Below are positions 26,822 to 36,653 of a stretch of DNA of 39,668 bases, piece by piece. The number at the start of each line of letters is the position of its first letter. Positions within the stretch are counted from its first letter, which is position 1. Made by a program: the position numbers and the translations under genes. Under the pieces are notes generated by a model. It was given only the letters and a program-made list of their open reading frames with translations, did no database searches and was not told where the DNA came from. This DNA comes from Ectothiorhodospiraceae bacterium (GTDB taxonomy: Bacteria; Pseudomonadota; Gammaproteobacteria; Nitrococcales; Aquisalimonadaceae): NCBI GenBank assembly GCA_007117515.1, contig SKGQ01000155.1, positions 1 through 39,668 of the forward strand, given 5' to 3'.

Positions 26822-28183
26822 ATGCCCTTCATCCCGCACACCGAGGACGACATTCGCGAGATGCTGGCGGCGATAGGCGTGCCGGATCTGGACACGCTGT
26901 TCGACGAGATCCCCGCCGAGTTGCGCGCCGGCAGACTGCCGCCGTTGCCACCGGCGCTGCAGGAAATGGACATCAGCAGGCTGATGCAGGAGCGGGCGGC
27001 ACGGGATCAGACAGGTCCGTGTTTCATCGGCGCCGGTGCCTACCAGCATCATGTGCCGGCAGCGGTCTGGCAGCTGGCCACGCGGGGGGAGTTCTACAGT
27101 GCGTACACCCCGTATCAGGCCGAGGCCAGTCAGGGCACGCTGCAGTTGATCTACGAATACCAGTCAATGATGTGCGGATTGATGGCGATGGAGGTCTCCA
27201 ACGCCTCGCTGTATGACGGCGCTTCCGGTCTGGGTGAAGCCATGCTGATGGCCGTGCGTGCGAACCAGAAGATCCGTTCCGGACGCATCCTGATCGCCGA
27301 CAGTCTGCATCCGGTGTACCGGCAGGTGGCGCAGACCGTGGTCGGCAATCAGGGTGTGACGCTGGAGTCGCTACCGCTGGACGCCGCATCCGGAGTCATC
27401 GATACGGATGCGCTGCCGCCCATCGACGATGTCGTGGCCGTGGTGATTCCGCAACCCAATTTCTTCGGCCGACTGGAGGCCGTGGATCGGTTGACCGACT
27501 GGGCGCATGCCGCCGGCGCGCTGGTGATCGGGGTGGTCAATCCGCTGGCCATGGCGCTGCTCAGGCCGCCGGGGGAGTGGGGCGAGCGGGGTGCCGACAT
27601 CGCCTGCGGCGATGGCCAGCCGCTGGGTGTGCCGCTGTCCTCCGGTGGTCCCTATTACGGTTTTCTGTGCTGTCGGCGGAGCATGGTCCGGCGCATGCCG
27701 GGACGTATCGTCGGCCGCACCGTGGATCTGGATGGTAACCCGGGATACACGCTGACGTTGCAGGCCCGCGAGCAGCACATCCGGCGCTCCCGTGCCACGT
27801 CCAATATCTGCACCAATCAGGGCCTGGTGGTCACCGCCTCGACGATACATATGGCCCTGCTCGGTGCCGAGGGGCTGCGACGTGTTGCCGCCCGCTGCCA
27901 TGAGCAGACCCGCGCCCTGGTGCAGACGCTCTGTGAACTGCCGGGTGTGAGGCCGCTGCATCAGGGTGTCTGCTTTCATGAACGGGCGCTGGATCTGGGA
28001 CAGCCCGCCGGGCCGGTGCTGGAGCGACTGGCCAGTCGTGGGGTGATGGGCGGTTATCCGCTGGGGCAGCATGATCCGGCGCAGGCCAATGCCGTGCTGG
28101 TCTGCGCCACCGAGTGCATCACTGAAGCCGACATCCGCGCCTACCGCGATGCTCTGGCCGATGTCCTGCGGGAGGCGGCATGA
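26822..28183 (+). CDS. gcvPA: Glycine dehydrogenase (decarboxylating) subunit 1
   Basis: [73 protein letters not shown]. Confidence 0.96.
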   Translation: MPFIPHTEDDIREMLAAIGVPDLDTLFDEIPAELRAGRLPPLPPALQEMDISRLMQERAARDQTGPCFIGAGAYQHHVPAAVWQLATRGEFYSAYTPYQAEASQGTLQLIYEYQSMMCGLMAMEVSNASLYDGASGLGEAMLMAVRANQKIRSGRILIADSLHPVYRQVAQTVVGNQGVTLESLPLDAASGVIDTDALPPIDDVVAVVIPQPNFFGRLEAVDRLTDWAHAAGALVIGVVNPLAMALLRPPGEWGERGADIACGDGQPLGVPLSSGGPYYGFLCCRRSMVRRMPGRIVGRTVDLDGNPGYTLTLQAREQHIRRSRATSNICTNQGLVVTASTIHMALLGAEGLRRVAARCHEQTRALVQTLCELPGVRPLHQGVCFHERALDLGQPAGPVLERLASRGVMGGYPLGQHDPAQANAVLVCATECITEADIRAYRDALADVLREAA

Positions 28184-29655
28184 GGCAGGATCGATTGATT
28201 TTCGAGCATGGTCGCCCGGGACGACGGGCCGCCGCCCAGGCGCCGGCCACAGCCGTGCAGACCGGCGAGTTGCCTGCGGACATGCTGCGCCAGCAGCCGC
28301 CGCGTCTGCCGGAGGTGTCGGAACTGCAGGCCGTGCGGCATTACACGCGGCTGTCGCAGAAGAACTTCTCCATTGACACCCAGTTCTATCCGCTGGGCTC
28401 CTGCACCATGAAGTACAACCCGCGGGCGAGTAACTCCCTGGCCATGCTGCCGGGGTTCCTGCAGCGGCATCCCTGGGCCCCGGACGGCCAGAGTCAGGGC
28501 TTCCTTGCCTGCGTGCATGAACTGCAGGGCATGCTGCGCGATGTCACCGGGCTGGCCGCGTTCAGCCTGACGCCGATGGCCGGCGCCCAGGGCGAGTTTG
28601 CCGGTGTGGCGATGATCCGTGCCTACCATCGGGCGCGGGGCGACGGCGAGCGCACCGAGATACTGGTACCGGACGCGGCCCATGGCACCAACCCGGCGAC
28701 CGCCGTGATGTGTGGCTTCAGCGTTCGTGAACTGCCCACGGATGCCGATGGTGATGTGGATATGCAGGCCCTGCGCGAGGCGCTGGGGCCGAAGACCGCC
28801 GGCATCATGCTGACCAATCCATCGACGCTGGGCGTGTTCGAGCGGCGCATTCGCGAGATGGCCGATCTGGTACACGAGGCCGGCGGCCTGCTGTATTACG
28901 ACGGCGCCAATCTGAACGCGATCCTGGGCAAGTCACGGCCTGGGGACATGGGCTTCGATGTCATTCACATCAATCTGCACAAGACCTTCTCCACTCCCCA
29001 CGGTGGCGGGGGTCCTGGTGCCGGCGCCATCGGCGCGGGTGAACGGCTGCAGGGCTTTCTGCCGATTCCCATGGCGGCTCGCGAAGGCAGTCGCTACCGC
29101 TGGCTGACCGAGGACGACCGACCGCAGAGTATCGGTCGCCTGTCGGCCTTCATGGGCAATGCCGGGGTCATCCTGCGGGCCTATGTCTATGCCCGAATGC
29201 TGGGTGCCGAGGGTATGGTCCGGGTTGCGGAATTCGCGACCCTGAACGCCAACTACCTGATGAGCCGTTTGCGTGCCGAGGGCTTTCAGGTCTGGTTCCC
29301 GCAACGCCGCGCCAGTCACGAGTTCATTATCAGTCTGAAGCGCGAGTCCCGGGAGCTGGGTGTCGGTGCGATGGATTTTGCCAAACGCCTGCTGGATTAC
29401 GGCTATCATGCGCCGACCGCGTACTTCCCGCTGCTGGTTCCCGAGTGTCTGCTGATCGAGCCGACCGAGACCGAAACGCGGGAGGAGCTGGACGGCTTCA
29501 TCGACGCCATGGTGGCGATCCGTCAGGAAGCGCGCCGTGATCCCGAACTGGTGCAGGGCGCGCCGCACGGGCTGCCGGTCCGTCGCCTGGACGAAGTCCG
29601 CGCCGCGCGTGACCTTGATCTCTGCTGGGCGCCCGACGCCGCCGGCGCAACCTGA
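28180..29655 (+). CDS. gcvPB: Glycine dehydrogenase (decarboxylating) subunit 2
   Basis: [55 protein letters not shown]-lysine region. Confidence 0.96.
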   Translation: MRQDRLIFEHGRPGRRAAAQAPATAVQTGELPADMLRQQPPRLPEVSELQAVRHYTRLSQKNFSIDTQFYPLGSCTMKYNPRASNSLAMLPGFLQRHPWAPDGQSQGFLACVHELQGMLRDVTGLAAFSLTPMAGAQGEFAGVAMIRAYHRARGDGERTEILVPDAAHGTNPATAVMCGFSVRELPTDADGDVDMQALREALGPKTAGIMLTNPSTLGVFERRIREMADLVHEAGGLLYYDGANLNAILGKSRPGDMGFDVIHINLHKTFSTPHGGGGPGAGAIGAGERLQGFLPIPMAAREGSRYRWLTEDDRPQSIGRLSAFMGNAGVILRAYVYARMLGAEGMVRVAEFATLNANYLMSRLRAEGFQVWFPQRRASHEFIISLKRESRELGVGAMDFAKRLLDYGYHAPTAYFPLLVPECLLIEPTETETREELDGFIDAMVAIRQEARRDPELVQGAPHGLPVRRLDEVRAARDLDLCWAPDAAGAT

Positions 29656-29691
29656 CCGCCACCCCGACCGACAACCCCCGGAGGAATCTGC

Positions 29692-30642
29692 ATGCCCGCA
29701 CTGATCAGCGGATCAATCGCCTATGACACGATCATGGTGTTTCGTGATCGCTTCAGGAACCACGTGTTGCCGGACCAGGTGCATATCCTGAACGTGGCCT
29801 TCCTGGTCGACGACATGCGCAAGGAATTCGGTGGTTGCGCTGGCAACATCGCCTACAACATGCGGCTGCTGGGCGATGAGGGCATCTGCCTGGCTACCGT
29901 GGGGCGTGATTTCCCGGCCTACCGCGAGTGGATGGATCGCTGGAAAATATCCCGGGACCAGGTGCTGGAGCTGGATCATCACTACACGGCGCAGGCCTAC
30001 ATCACCACCGATCTGGATGACAATCAGATCACCGCCTTCCATCCGGGGGCGATGAACGAGGCGCATCAGGTACACGTGCCCGATAACAGTGGCGCGCGAC
30101 TCGGAATCCTGGCGCCGAACGGCCGTGACGGCATGCTGCAGCATGCACGGGAATTCCGCGAGGCCGGGATTCCGTTCATCTTCGATCCGGGGCAGGGCCT
30201 GCCGATGTTCCGGAACGAGGAACTGCAACACTTCATGGAGCAGGCCACCTGGCTGGCGGTAAACGATTACGAGTCGCGATTGCTGCAGGAACGCACCGGC
30301 CTGAGCCTGGAGCAGATGGCGGCGCAGGTGGAGGCCCTGATCGTGACCCGTGGCGGCGAGGGCTCGCGAATCTACACCGACGGACGTTGCCTGGAGATCC
30401 CGGCAGCCAAGGCCACCGCGGTGAATGATCCCACTGGTTGCGGTGATGCCTATCGGGCCGGGCTGATTCATGGTCTGCTCCACGGTCTCGACTGGGAACT
30501 GACCGGGCGCATGGCCTCGCTGATGGGCAGCCTGAAAATCGCCCACCACGGCACCCAGAATCACCACTTCAGTCGCGAGCAGTTCGCCGCTGCCTATCAG
30601 CAGGCCTTTGCCGCGCCGCTGCCGGACGCGGCTTTCGGATGA
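29692..30642 (+). CDS. PfkB-family carbohydrate/adenosine kinase-like protein
   Basis: GGCAGNIAYNMRLLG, FHPGAMNEAH, VNDPTGCGDAYRAGLIHGL (PfkB signature). Confidence 0.87.
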   Translation: MPALISGSIAYDTIMVFRDRFRNHVLPDQVHILNVAFLVDDMRKEFGGCAGNIAYNMRLLGDEGICLATVGRDFPAYREWMDRWKISRDQVLELDHHYTAQAYITTDLDDNQITAFHPGAMNEAHQVHVPDNSGARLGILAPNGRDGMLQHAREFREAGIPFIFDPGQGLPMFRNEELQHFMEQATWLAVNDYESRLLQERTGLSLEQMAAQVEALIVTRGGEGSRIYTDGRCLEIPAAKATAVNDPTGCGDAYRAGLIHGLLHGLDWELTGRMASLMGSLKIAHHGTQNHHFSREQFAAAYQQAFAAPLPDAAFG

Positions 30643-31370
30643 ACGACGTCAGCCCGGTGGGTCTGGACATCCATCTGCAGGGCGAGGCCCTGCGGTTGCT
30701 GCCGCGCCGCGCCCTTTGGTGGCCGGCTCGGCAGACCCTTATCCTGGCCGACGCCCATTTCGGCAAGGCCGGCGTATTCCGCCGCCAGGGCGTGCCGCTG
30801 CCGTCGGGCGGCACGGCGGCGGACCTGGCCGAACTGGATCGGCTGCTACGGCAGACCGGAGCAGCGCGGCTGCTGATCCTGGGTGACTTCCTGCATGCGG
30901 CCCCCACATCGGAAGAGCCCTGGCTGCAGACCTTCAGCGGCTGGCGGGCGACGCATCGACAGTTACGGATCACCGTGGTCGCCGGCAATCACGATCGCGG
31001 ACTGGAAAGACTGCCTGCAGACTGGGCCCTGGACTGGCAACTGCGGCCGCTGGTCGACGGACCGTTCGTCTTTCGCCACGATCCCGAGCCGATGGCCGAC
31101 GGTTATGTGCTGGCCGGTCACCTGCATCCGGTGCTGCGTCTGCGGGGCAGGGTTGACCGCCTGCGGCTGCCGGTGTTCTGGTTTGCAGATCATGTCGGCG
31201 TGCTGCCGAGTTTCGGCAGTTTCACCGGTGGACAGCCGATTCGGCCCGCCGCCGGTGATCGGGTTTACGGCATCGCTGCGGACCAGGTGCTGGATTGCTC
31301 GGCAGCCGCGGGATCTCTGGCGCGGCACGGCACTGCGGCGGACCGCACCGACCAGCGGAGCGTCTCATGA
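30639..31370 (+). CDS. pdeM: Ligase-associated DNA damage response metallophosphoesterase PdeM
   Basis: LILADAHFGKAGVFRRQGVPLPSG, LLILGDFLHA, VVAGNHDRGLERLP, VLAGHLHPVLRLRG. Confidence 0.9.
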   Translation: MNDVSPVGLDIHLQGEALRLLPRRALWWPARQTLILADAHFGKAGVFRRQGVPLPSGGTAADLAELDRLLRQTGAARLLILGDFLHAAPTSEEPWLQTFSGWRATHRQLRITVVAGNHDRGLERLPADWALDWQLRPLVDGPFVFRHDPEPMADGYVLAGHLHPVLRLRGRVDRLRLPVFWFADHVGVLPSFGSFTGGQPIRPAAGDRVYGIAADQVLDCSAAAGSLARHGTAADRTDQRSVS

Positions 31371-31933
31371 GTGATGCGTCCTATCGCCTGACCATCGGTG
31401 GGTTACAGCGGGATTTGCCGCTGTTCCAGGTGGCACCCGGTGTGCGCATCGCGGTACTCAATATCCTGGGTGATCCGGCGCTGACCGAGGCCGCTGCTGC
31501 AGGGCTGGCGGCCCGGCTCCGCGACCTGCCGTTCGACGTCCTGGTCACCGCTGAAGCGAAGAGCATCCCGCTGATTCACGCCCTGGCCCTGCGCTGTGGC
31601 AAGCCCTCGGTGGTGCTGCGCAAACACTGGAAGCCGTACATGGGCGAGGCCTTGCGCGCCACCACCCTGTCCATTACCAGTGGCCGCGAACAAAGCCTGT
31701 ATCTGGATCAGAAGGACCGGTCGACAATCCGCGGTCAACGCGTCGTTCTGCTGGATGACGTGATCAGCACCGGTTCCACGCTGGCCGGGATGCGCGAACT
31801 GGTGCAGCAGGCCGGTGGCGAGGTTGCAGCAGTGGCGGCGATCTGTACCGAAGGGGATATCAGTGAGCATGCAGAGGTGATCGCGCTGGCCCATCTGCCG
31901 GTTTTCAGCGATACGGATGCGCCGGCTTCGTGA
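31367..31933 (+). CDS. Phosphoribosyltransferase family protein (adenine PRTase-like)
   Basis: VLVTAEAKSIPLIHALALRCGKPSVVLRKHWKPYM; PRPP motif VVLLDDVISTGSTLAGM. Confidence 0.87.
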   Translation: MSDASYRLTIGGLQRDLPLFQVAPGVRIAVLNILGDPALTEAAAAGLAARLRDLPFDVLVTAEAKSIPLIHALALRCGKPSVVLRKHWKPYMGEALRATTLSITSGREQSLYLDQKDRSTIRGQRVVLLDDVISTGSTLAGMRELVQQAGGEVAAVAAICTEGDISEHAEVIALAHLPVFSDTDAPAS

Positions 31934-32733
31934 ACGGAGGGTCGCCATCGGCAGGCCATCGTGCGCGCAAGCGTTTCGGCCAGAATTTCCTGCATGACCA
32001 GCGGGTCGTGGCGCGCATTGTTCGCGCCATTGCGCCGCGGGCAGGCGATCGTTTGCTGGAGATCGGTCCGGGCCAGGGCGCGCTGACCCTGCCCCTGCTG
32101 CGCGAGGCGGGTCGCTTGCATGCCATCGAGATGGACCGTGACCTGATCGCCCCGTTACTTGCCCGGGCCGCCCCCGTGGGTGAGCTGGATCTTCACCAGG
32201 GCGACGCTCTGGATGCCGATCTTCGCGCTTTCTCCGACGAGCCAGCCAGTCTGCGGGTGGTGGGCAACCTGCCCTACAACATCTCCACGCCGCTGATTTT
32301 CCACCTGCTCTCCCAGTGCGCCCTGATCCGCGACATGCACTTCATGCTCCAGCGCGAGCTGGTGGACCGGATGGCCGCTGCCCCTGGCAGCCGCGTCTAC
32401 GGTCGACTGTCAGTGATGGTGCAATACCACTGCCAGGTGGACAGGCTTTTTACGGTACCGCCCGCTGCATTCCGTCCGGCACCCAAGGTGGAATCGGCGA
32501 TCGTGCGGCTGACGCCGTTGCGGCCGCCGCCGGTCCAGACGGTGGATCCGGCGGTGTTCGGCCGGGTGGTGGCGACAGCCTTCGGCCAGCGCAGGAAGAT
32601 GCTCCGGCGCAGTCTTTCCGGCTTGCTGGACGAGACCATGATCCAGTCCGCTGGGGTCGATCCGGGTGCAAGGCCGGAACAGCTTGATGTCGCCGCCTTC
32701 GTACGGCTGGCAGATACACTGCGGCCGGCCTGA
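31930..32733 (+). CDS. rsmA: 16S rRNA (adenine1518-N6/adenine1519-N6)-dimethyltransferase
   Basis: KRFGQNFLHD, LLEIGPGQGALTLPLL, VVGNLPYNISTPLIFHLL. Confidence 0.97.
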   Translation: MNGGSPSAGHRARKRFGQNFLHDQRVVARIVRAIAPRAGDRLLEIGPGQGALTLPLLREAGRLHAIEMDRDLIAPLLARAAPVGELDLHQGDALDADLRAFSDEPASLRVVGNLPYNISTPLIFHLLSQCALIRDMHFMLQRELVDRMAAAPGSRVYGRLSVMVQYHCQVDRLFTVPPAAFRPAPKVESAIVRLTPLRPPPVQTVDPAVFGRVVATAFGQRRKMLRRSLSGLLDETMIQSAGVDPGARPEQLDVAAFVRLADTLRPA

Positions 32734-32925
32734 TCCTCCAGGCCGCCGGCTGTGACGGCGAACCGCTTGCCTTCATGTCGCTGGACTGACGCGTTAGACT
32801 CATCGCTCTGAAAAGATGTGCCAAGGCAACGCGGGACGACGCGCGAATCCGGCACGGACGGGGCGTTCTGGCGTCATTCCCGGCATTCCCGCCGGGTCCG
32901 TGGAACGAGAAATGACAGGGCGGTG

Positions 32926-33309
32926 ATGGACGAACTCAAGCAATACAACGTGGAAGTGGATGTGGCGCCAGCGTATCTGGATCATGAATCGGATCCGGAC
33001 AATGGCCGCTATGTGTTCAGCTACACGGTGACCATCCGCAATGTCGGCGAGGTGGCGGTCCAGCTGATCAGCCGCCACTGGGTGATCACTGACGCCAATG
33101 GTGAAGAGCGGGAGGTTCGCGGTGAGGGCGTGGTTGGCGAACAGCCGCATCTGGATCCGGGCCGGGGCTTCCGCTATACCAGCGGCGCGATGATCGAAAC
33201 CCCGGTTGGCAGCATGCACGGCAGTTACGAGATGCTGGCCGACGATGGCGTCAGCTTTGTCGCGGAAATCCAGCCGTTCACGCTGGCCATGCCCAACACC
33301 CTGCACTGA
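32926..33309 (+). CDS. apaG: Co2+/Mg2+ efflux protein ApaG
   Basis: YVFSYTVTIRNVGEVAVQLISRHWVITDANG, VVGEQPHLDPGRGFRYTSG. Confidence 0.96.
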   Translation: MDELKQYNVEVDVAPAYLDHESDPDNGRYVFSYTVTIRNVGEVAVQLISRHWVITDANGEEREVRGEGVVGEQPHLDPGRGFRYTSGAMIETPVGSMHGSYEMLADDGVSFVAEIQPFTLAMPNTLH

Positions 33310-33331
33310 GTGAGGCCGGACGGATACCACG

Positions 33332-34165
33332 GTGGCAACCTACTGTATTGGCGATATCCAGGGCTGTCATGACGAGTTCCTGGCCCTGCTCGAGCGGCTC
33401 GAGTTCGATCCGGATAGCGACCGGCTCTGGTTGACCGGAGATCTGGTCAACCGGGGGCCCCGGTCCCTGGCCGTCATGCGCTACGTGCGAGACCTGGGTG
33501 ACTGCGCCACGGTGATTCTGGGCAATCACGATATTCACATGCTGGCGGCCTGGTCCGGTGCCTCTGATCTGAAGAAGAACGACACGGTTCAGCACGTCCT
33601 GGATGCGCCGGATGCCGACGAGTTGATGCATTGGCTGAGGCGACAACCGCTGCTGCACGAGGACCCCGAACTCGGTTACGTCATGCTGCATGCCGGCCTG
33701 CTGCCGGCATGGACGCTGGAGCAGGCGCGGGATCGGGCGCGTGAGGCCGAGGCGGCACTCGGCGGCGAGGACTTCAGGGAGTTGTTCGACAACATCTACG
33801 GCGACACGCCGGATAACTGGTCGGACGAGCTGACGGGCTGGGACCGACTGCGTTGCATCATCAATGCCTTCACCCGCATGCGCTTCTGCGACGTGCAGGG
33901 CCGCATGCGTATGGATTACAAGGGTCCTCCCGGCGGCCAGCCCGATGGACTGGTGCCCTGGTTCGAGGTTCCCGGACGCAAGCCGATGCCGGCAGGCCAG
34001 ACACTGGTGGTGGGACACTGGTCGACACTGGGCTATCACGAGCAGGAGGGTCTGGTGGCGCTGGACACCGGTTGCCTCTGGGGCGGCTGCCTGACCGCAA
34101 TCCGTCTTGATGGCGAACGCCGTCGAATCAGTCAGCCCTGCCCCGGCGCCAAGCGCCCGGGCTGA
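33332..34165 (+). CDS. apaH: Symmetrical bis(5'-nucleosyl)-tetraphosphatase (GTG start)
   Basis: ATYCIGDIQGCHDEFLALLERL, LWLTGDLVNRGPRSL, VILGNHDIHMLA, WSTLGYHEQEGLVALDTGCLWGGCLTAIRLD. Confidence 0.97.
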   Translation: MATYCIGDIQGCHDEFLALLERLEFDPDSDRLWLTGDLVNRGPRSLAVMRYVRDLGDCATVILGNHDIHMLAAWSGASDLKKNDTVQHVLDAPDADELMHWLRRQPLLHEDPELGYVMLHAGLLPAWTLEQARDRAREAEAALGGEDFRELFDNIYGDTPDNWSDELTGWDRLRCIINAFTRMRFCDVQGRMRMDYKGPPGGQPDGLVPWFEVPGRKPMPAGQTLVVGHWSTLGYHEQEGLVALDTGCLWGGCLTAIRLDGERRRISQPCPGAKRPG

Positions 34166-34176
34166 TCCTGCCCCGG

Positions 34177-34231
34177 TGCCACGCTGATTTGTTCCCGCGC
34201 GCAGGCGTGAGCATAGATCAGTGTTTCCTTA
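34177..34231. repeat. About 50-bp inverted-repeat mini-element with two IS5-end-like motifs
   Basis: TGCCACGCTGATTTGTTC (34177-34194) faces GCATAGATCAGTGTTTCC (34211-34228) followed by TTAA; lies between convergent apaH and ROK genes. Confidence 0.55.
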
Positions 34232-35116
34232 AAGCAGGGCGGCACCGCGCAGGCCGCTGTCGTCGCCATGGCTCGGTGGCACCAACCGCGTCCGTACCGT
34301 GTCCGAAAACACGTATTGTCCCCAGCAGGCCGGAACCAGCCGATACAGCGCCTCGATCTGCCCCAGCCCACCGCCCAGGACGATAACGTCCGGGTCCAGC
34401 ACGTTGATTACCGAAGCCAGGCTGCGTGCCATGCGCTCGGCGTACTGCGCCAGGCTGCGGCCTTCCGCCGCCTCCCCGGCGGCTGCAGCGGTTGCGATGT
34501 CTCTGGCTGTGAGCCATGCGCCGGTGTCGCGCTGATGCGCCGCGCTCAGGCCGGGGCCACTGAGCCAGGTCTCGATGCAGCCCTGGCGGCCGCAGTAACA
34601 GGCCGGGCCGGGACGTTCGTCGTCCCGGGGCCAGGGCAGGGGGTTATGGCCCCATTCGCCACCGATACGGTTGACGCCCTGCTGCAGCTCTCCCCGGACG
34701 ACGATACCGGCGCCGGTGCCCGTGCCGACAATCACGCCGAAGACGCATGCGGCATCGGCCGCCGCGCCATCACGGGCCTCGGACAGGGCGAAACAGTTGG
34801 CGTCATTCGCCAGTTTCAGTGAGCGGCCCAGCGCGGCCTCGAGGTCCTTCTGCAGCGGCTTTCCGTTGAGAACCAGGGAATTGGAATTGCGGATCAGGCC
34901 GGTGGCCGGTGACGGCGAGCCCGGGGTGCCGATGCCGATGCGATCGGCTCTGCCGTGATCCCGTTCGAGGCTGGCCACCAGGCTTCGGATGCAGGCGAGG
35001 ATTCCGGCGTAGTCGTCCTGGGGCGTGGCCTGGCGCAGCCGTTGCAGTTCGACACCCGCTTCTGTCATGGCGATGGCGGCGATCTTGGTGCCACCCAGAT
35101 CAATACCGATTCGCAT
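34229..35116 (-). CDS. ROK-family sugar kinase (fructokinase-like)
   Basis: MRIGIDLGGTKIAAIAM, LIRNSNSLVLNGKPLQKDLEAAL, GTGTGAGIVVRGELQQGVNRIGGEWGHNPLPW, CYCGRQGCIETWLSGPGL. Confidence 0.95.
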   Translation of the reverse strand: MRIGIDLGGTKIAAIAMTEAGVELQRLRQATPQDDYAGILACIRSLVASLERDHGRADRIGIGTPGSPSPATGLIRNSNSLVLNGKPLQKDLEAALGRSLKLANDANCFALSEARDGAAADAACVFGVIVGTGTGAGIVVRGELQQGVNRIGGEWGHNPLPWPRDDERPGPACYCGRQGCIETWLSGPGLSAAHQRDTGAWLTARDIATAAAAGEAAEGRSLAQYAERMARSLASVINVLDPDVIVLGGGLGQIEALYRLVPACWGQYVFSDTVRTRLVPPSHGDDSGLRGAALL

Positions 35117-35117
35117 C

Positions 35118-35957
35118 TCAGATCGGCAGGATCAGCTTGAGGATGATCAACGCGGCAAACAGGCCCACCAGCGAGCGTCGGATGAGCTGCCGGGCGCTTG
35201 CCAGCCGCTCCACCGGGGCAGCGCCCGGTGGCAGGTCGAGGGCCACGCGGCCGCTTTGGTCGAGTAGCTCCTGATTGCTCACGTAGGGTCCGAGCCCGCG
35301 CCAGGTCGCCAGCGTTGCCTGCAAACTGCCCATGAAGCCATAGGCGAACAGCAGCAATCGTGCCGGCAACCATCCCAGCCAGCCGTGCCAGACGCGCAGG
35401 GTCTGACCGCCGTCCTCATTGCGTTCGGCCAGACCACGGGCCAGGTCGGCAAGACGCCAGGCGACCGCGCCAAAGGGGCCGAACACGATAAACCAGAATG
35501 CCAGTGCCAGCAGGTCCGGGGCGCCTTCGGACAGGGCATGCCGTTCGGCTTGCTCGGCTGCGGTTTCGCCGACGCTGTCGTGATCCGGGGGCAGATAATG
35601 GTCGACCAGTTGCCTGGCCTGATCCTCGCGGCCCTGTTCCAGCGCGCGGATAACCTTGCTCAGAAGTTGATCCGCGCGCATCCCTGGCAGGCAGAACAGC
35701 AGCACCAGGACGCCGAACAGCAGGGCCGGAATGCCCGCCAGCCGATAGCCCAGCAGCAGCTGCACCAGCGCGGTGAGCAATACCGGCGGAATCAGTAACA
35801 GCAGCACCGGTAGCGTCCGGTTCCAGTCATCGGCCAGATTCAACCTCGCCTGGAGCCAGTCGGCATAACGCCGGAACGACGCATTCATGCTCCAGTCACG
35901 ACTGGCCGGCAGATAATGGCAGATCATCAGTGCCAGCAGGATCGCAACGACATCCAT
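35118..35957 (-). CDS. ampE: AmpE-like regulatory membrane protein
   Basis: Multi-TM protein downstream of ampD; LARGLAERNEDGGQTLRVWHGWLGWLPARLLLFAYGFMGSL. Confidence 0.82.
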   Translation of the reverse strand: MDVVAILLALMICHYLPASRDWSMNASFRRYADWLQARLNLADDWNRTLPVLLLLIPPVLLTALVQLLLGYRLAGIPALLFGVLVLLFCLPGMRADQLLSKVIRALEQGREDQARQLVDHYLPPDHDSVGETAAEQAERHALSEGAPDLLALAFWFIVFGPFGAVAWRLADLARGLAERNEDGGQTLRVWHGWLGWLPARLLLFAYGFMGSLQATLATWRGLGPYVSNQELLDQSGRVALDLPPGAAPVERLASARQLIRRSLVGLFAALIILKLILPI

Positions 35958-36544
35958 CAGTTCATTGCTCCGTCCTGCCGCAGGCGTGACCAGTCGAAGG
36001 CCGCGCCCGGGTCGGTCTTGCGGCCCGGGGCGACGTCGCTATGGCCAACGATCCGATCCGGGCTGATCGCCGGGTAGGCGGCCCGGATCGCGGGAAGCAG
36101 CCACTTCAGGGTCTGGTACTGCCTGGCGTCGTAGGGCATGTCATCGGTTCCTTCCAGCTCGATGCCGATGGAGTAGTCATTGCAGCGCCCGCGGCCCTGC
36201 CAGCAGGATGCCCCGGCGTGCCAGGCGCGGCGGTGAAACGGCACAAACTGTATCAGGCCGCCGTCTCGGCGCACCAGCAGATGCGCGGAAACCCGCAGTG
36301 TGTGGATTGTGGCGAAATAGGGGTCGGCGGTCGCTTCCAGGCGGTTGAGAAACAGGTCTTCGATCCAGGGCCCACCGAAGTTCCCGGGCGGCAGGCTGAT
36401 GCCATGCAGAATCAGCAGATCGATGTCGGTGGGATCCGGGCGTGCATCCTGATTCGGTGATGGCAGTTGCCGTGCCGCGGCAAGTCGGCCACTGCTGCGG
36501 TCGATCCGCCAGTCTCCAGGGTCCTGTGCTGATACCTTATGCAC
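35957..36544 (-). CDS. ampD: 1,6-anhydro-N-acetylmuramyl-L-alanine amidase AmpD
   Basis: LLILHGISLPPGNFGGPWIEDLFLNRL, VSAHLLVRRDGGLIQFVPFHRRAWHAGAS, IGIELEGTDDMPY, IVGHSDVAPGRKTDPGAAFDW. Confidence 0.96.
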   Translation of the reverse strand: MHKVSAQDPGDWRIDRSSGRLAAARQLPSPNQDARPDPTDIDLLILHGISLPPGNFGGPWIEDLFLNRLEATADPYFATIHTLRVSAHLLVRRDGGLIQFVPFHRRAWHAGASCWQGRGRCNDYSIGIELEGTDDMPYDARQYQTLKWLLPAIRAAYPAISPDRIVGHSDVAPGRKTDPGAAFDWSRLRQDGAMN

Positions 36545-36653
36545 CGCGCTTCAGCCTCCGTTCAGGTTCGCTGTGGATCATGGGTGATGAAATGAGCGGC
36601 GCTCTGCCCGCTTGTATCACCTGACTATTCAACGCGAAACAGGAGTTGCTGTC

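Noticed and set aside
15571-34231. Intact IS5-family transposon
   Set aside because: Only end-like motifs are present; no transposase ORF was found near any copy.
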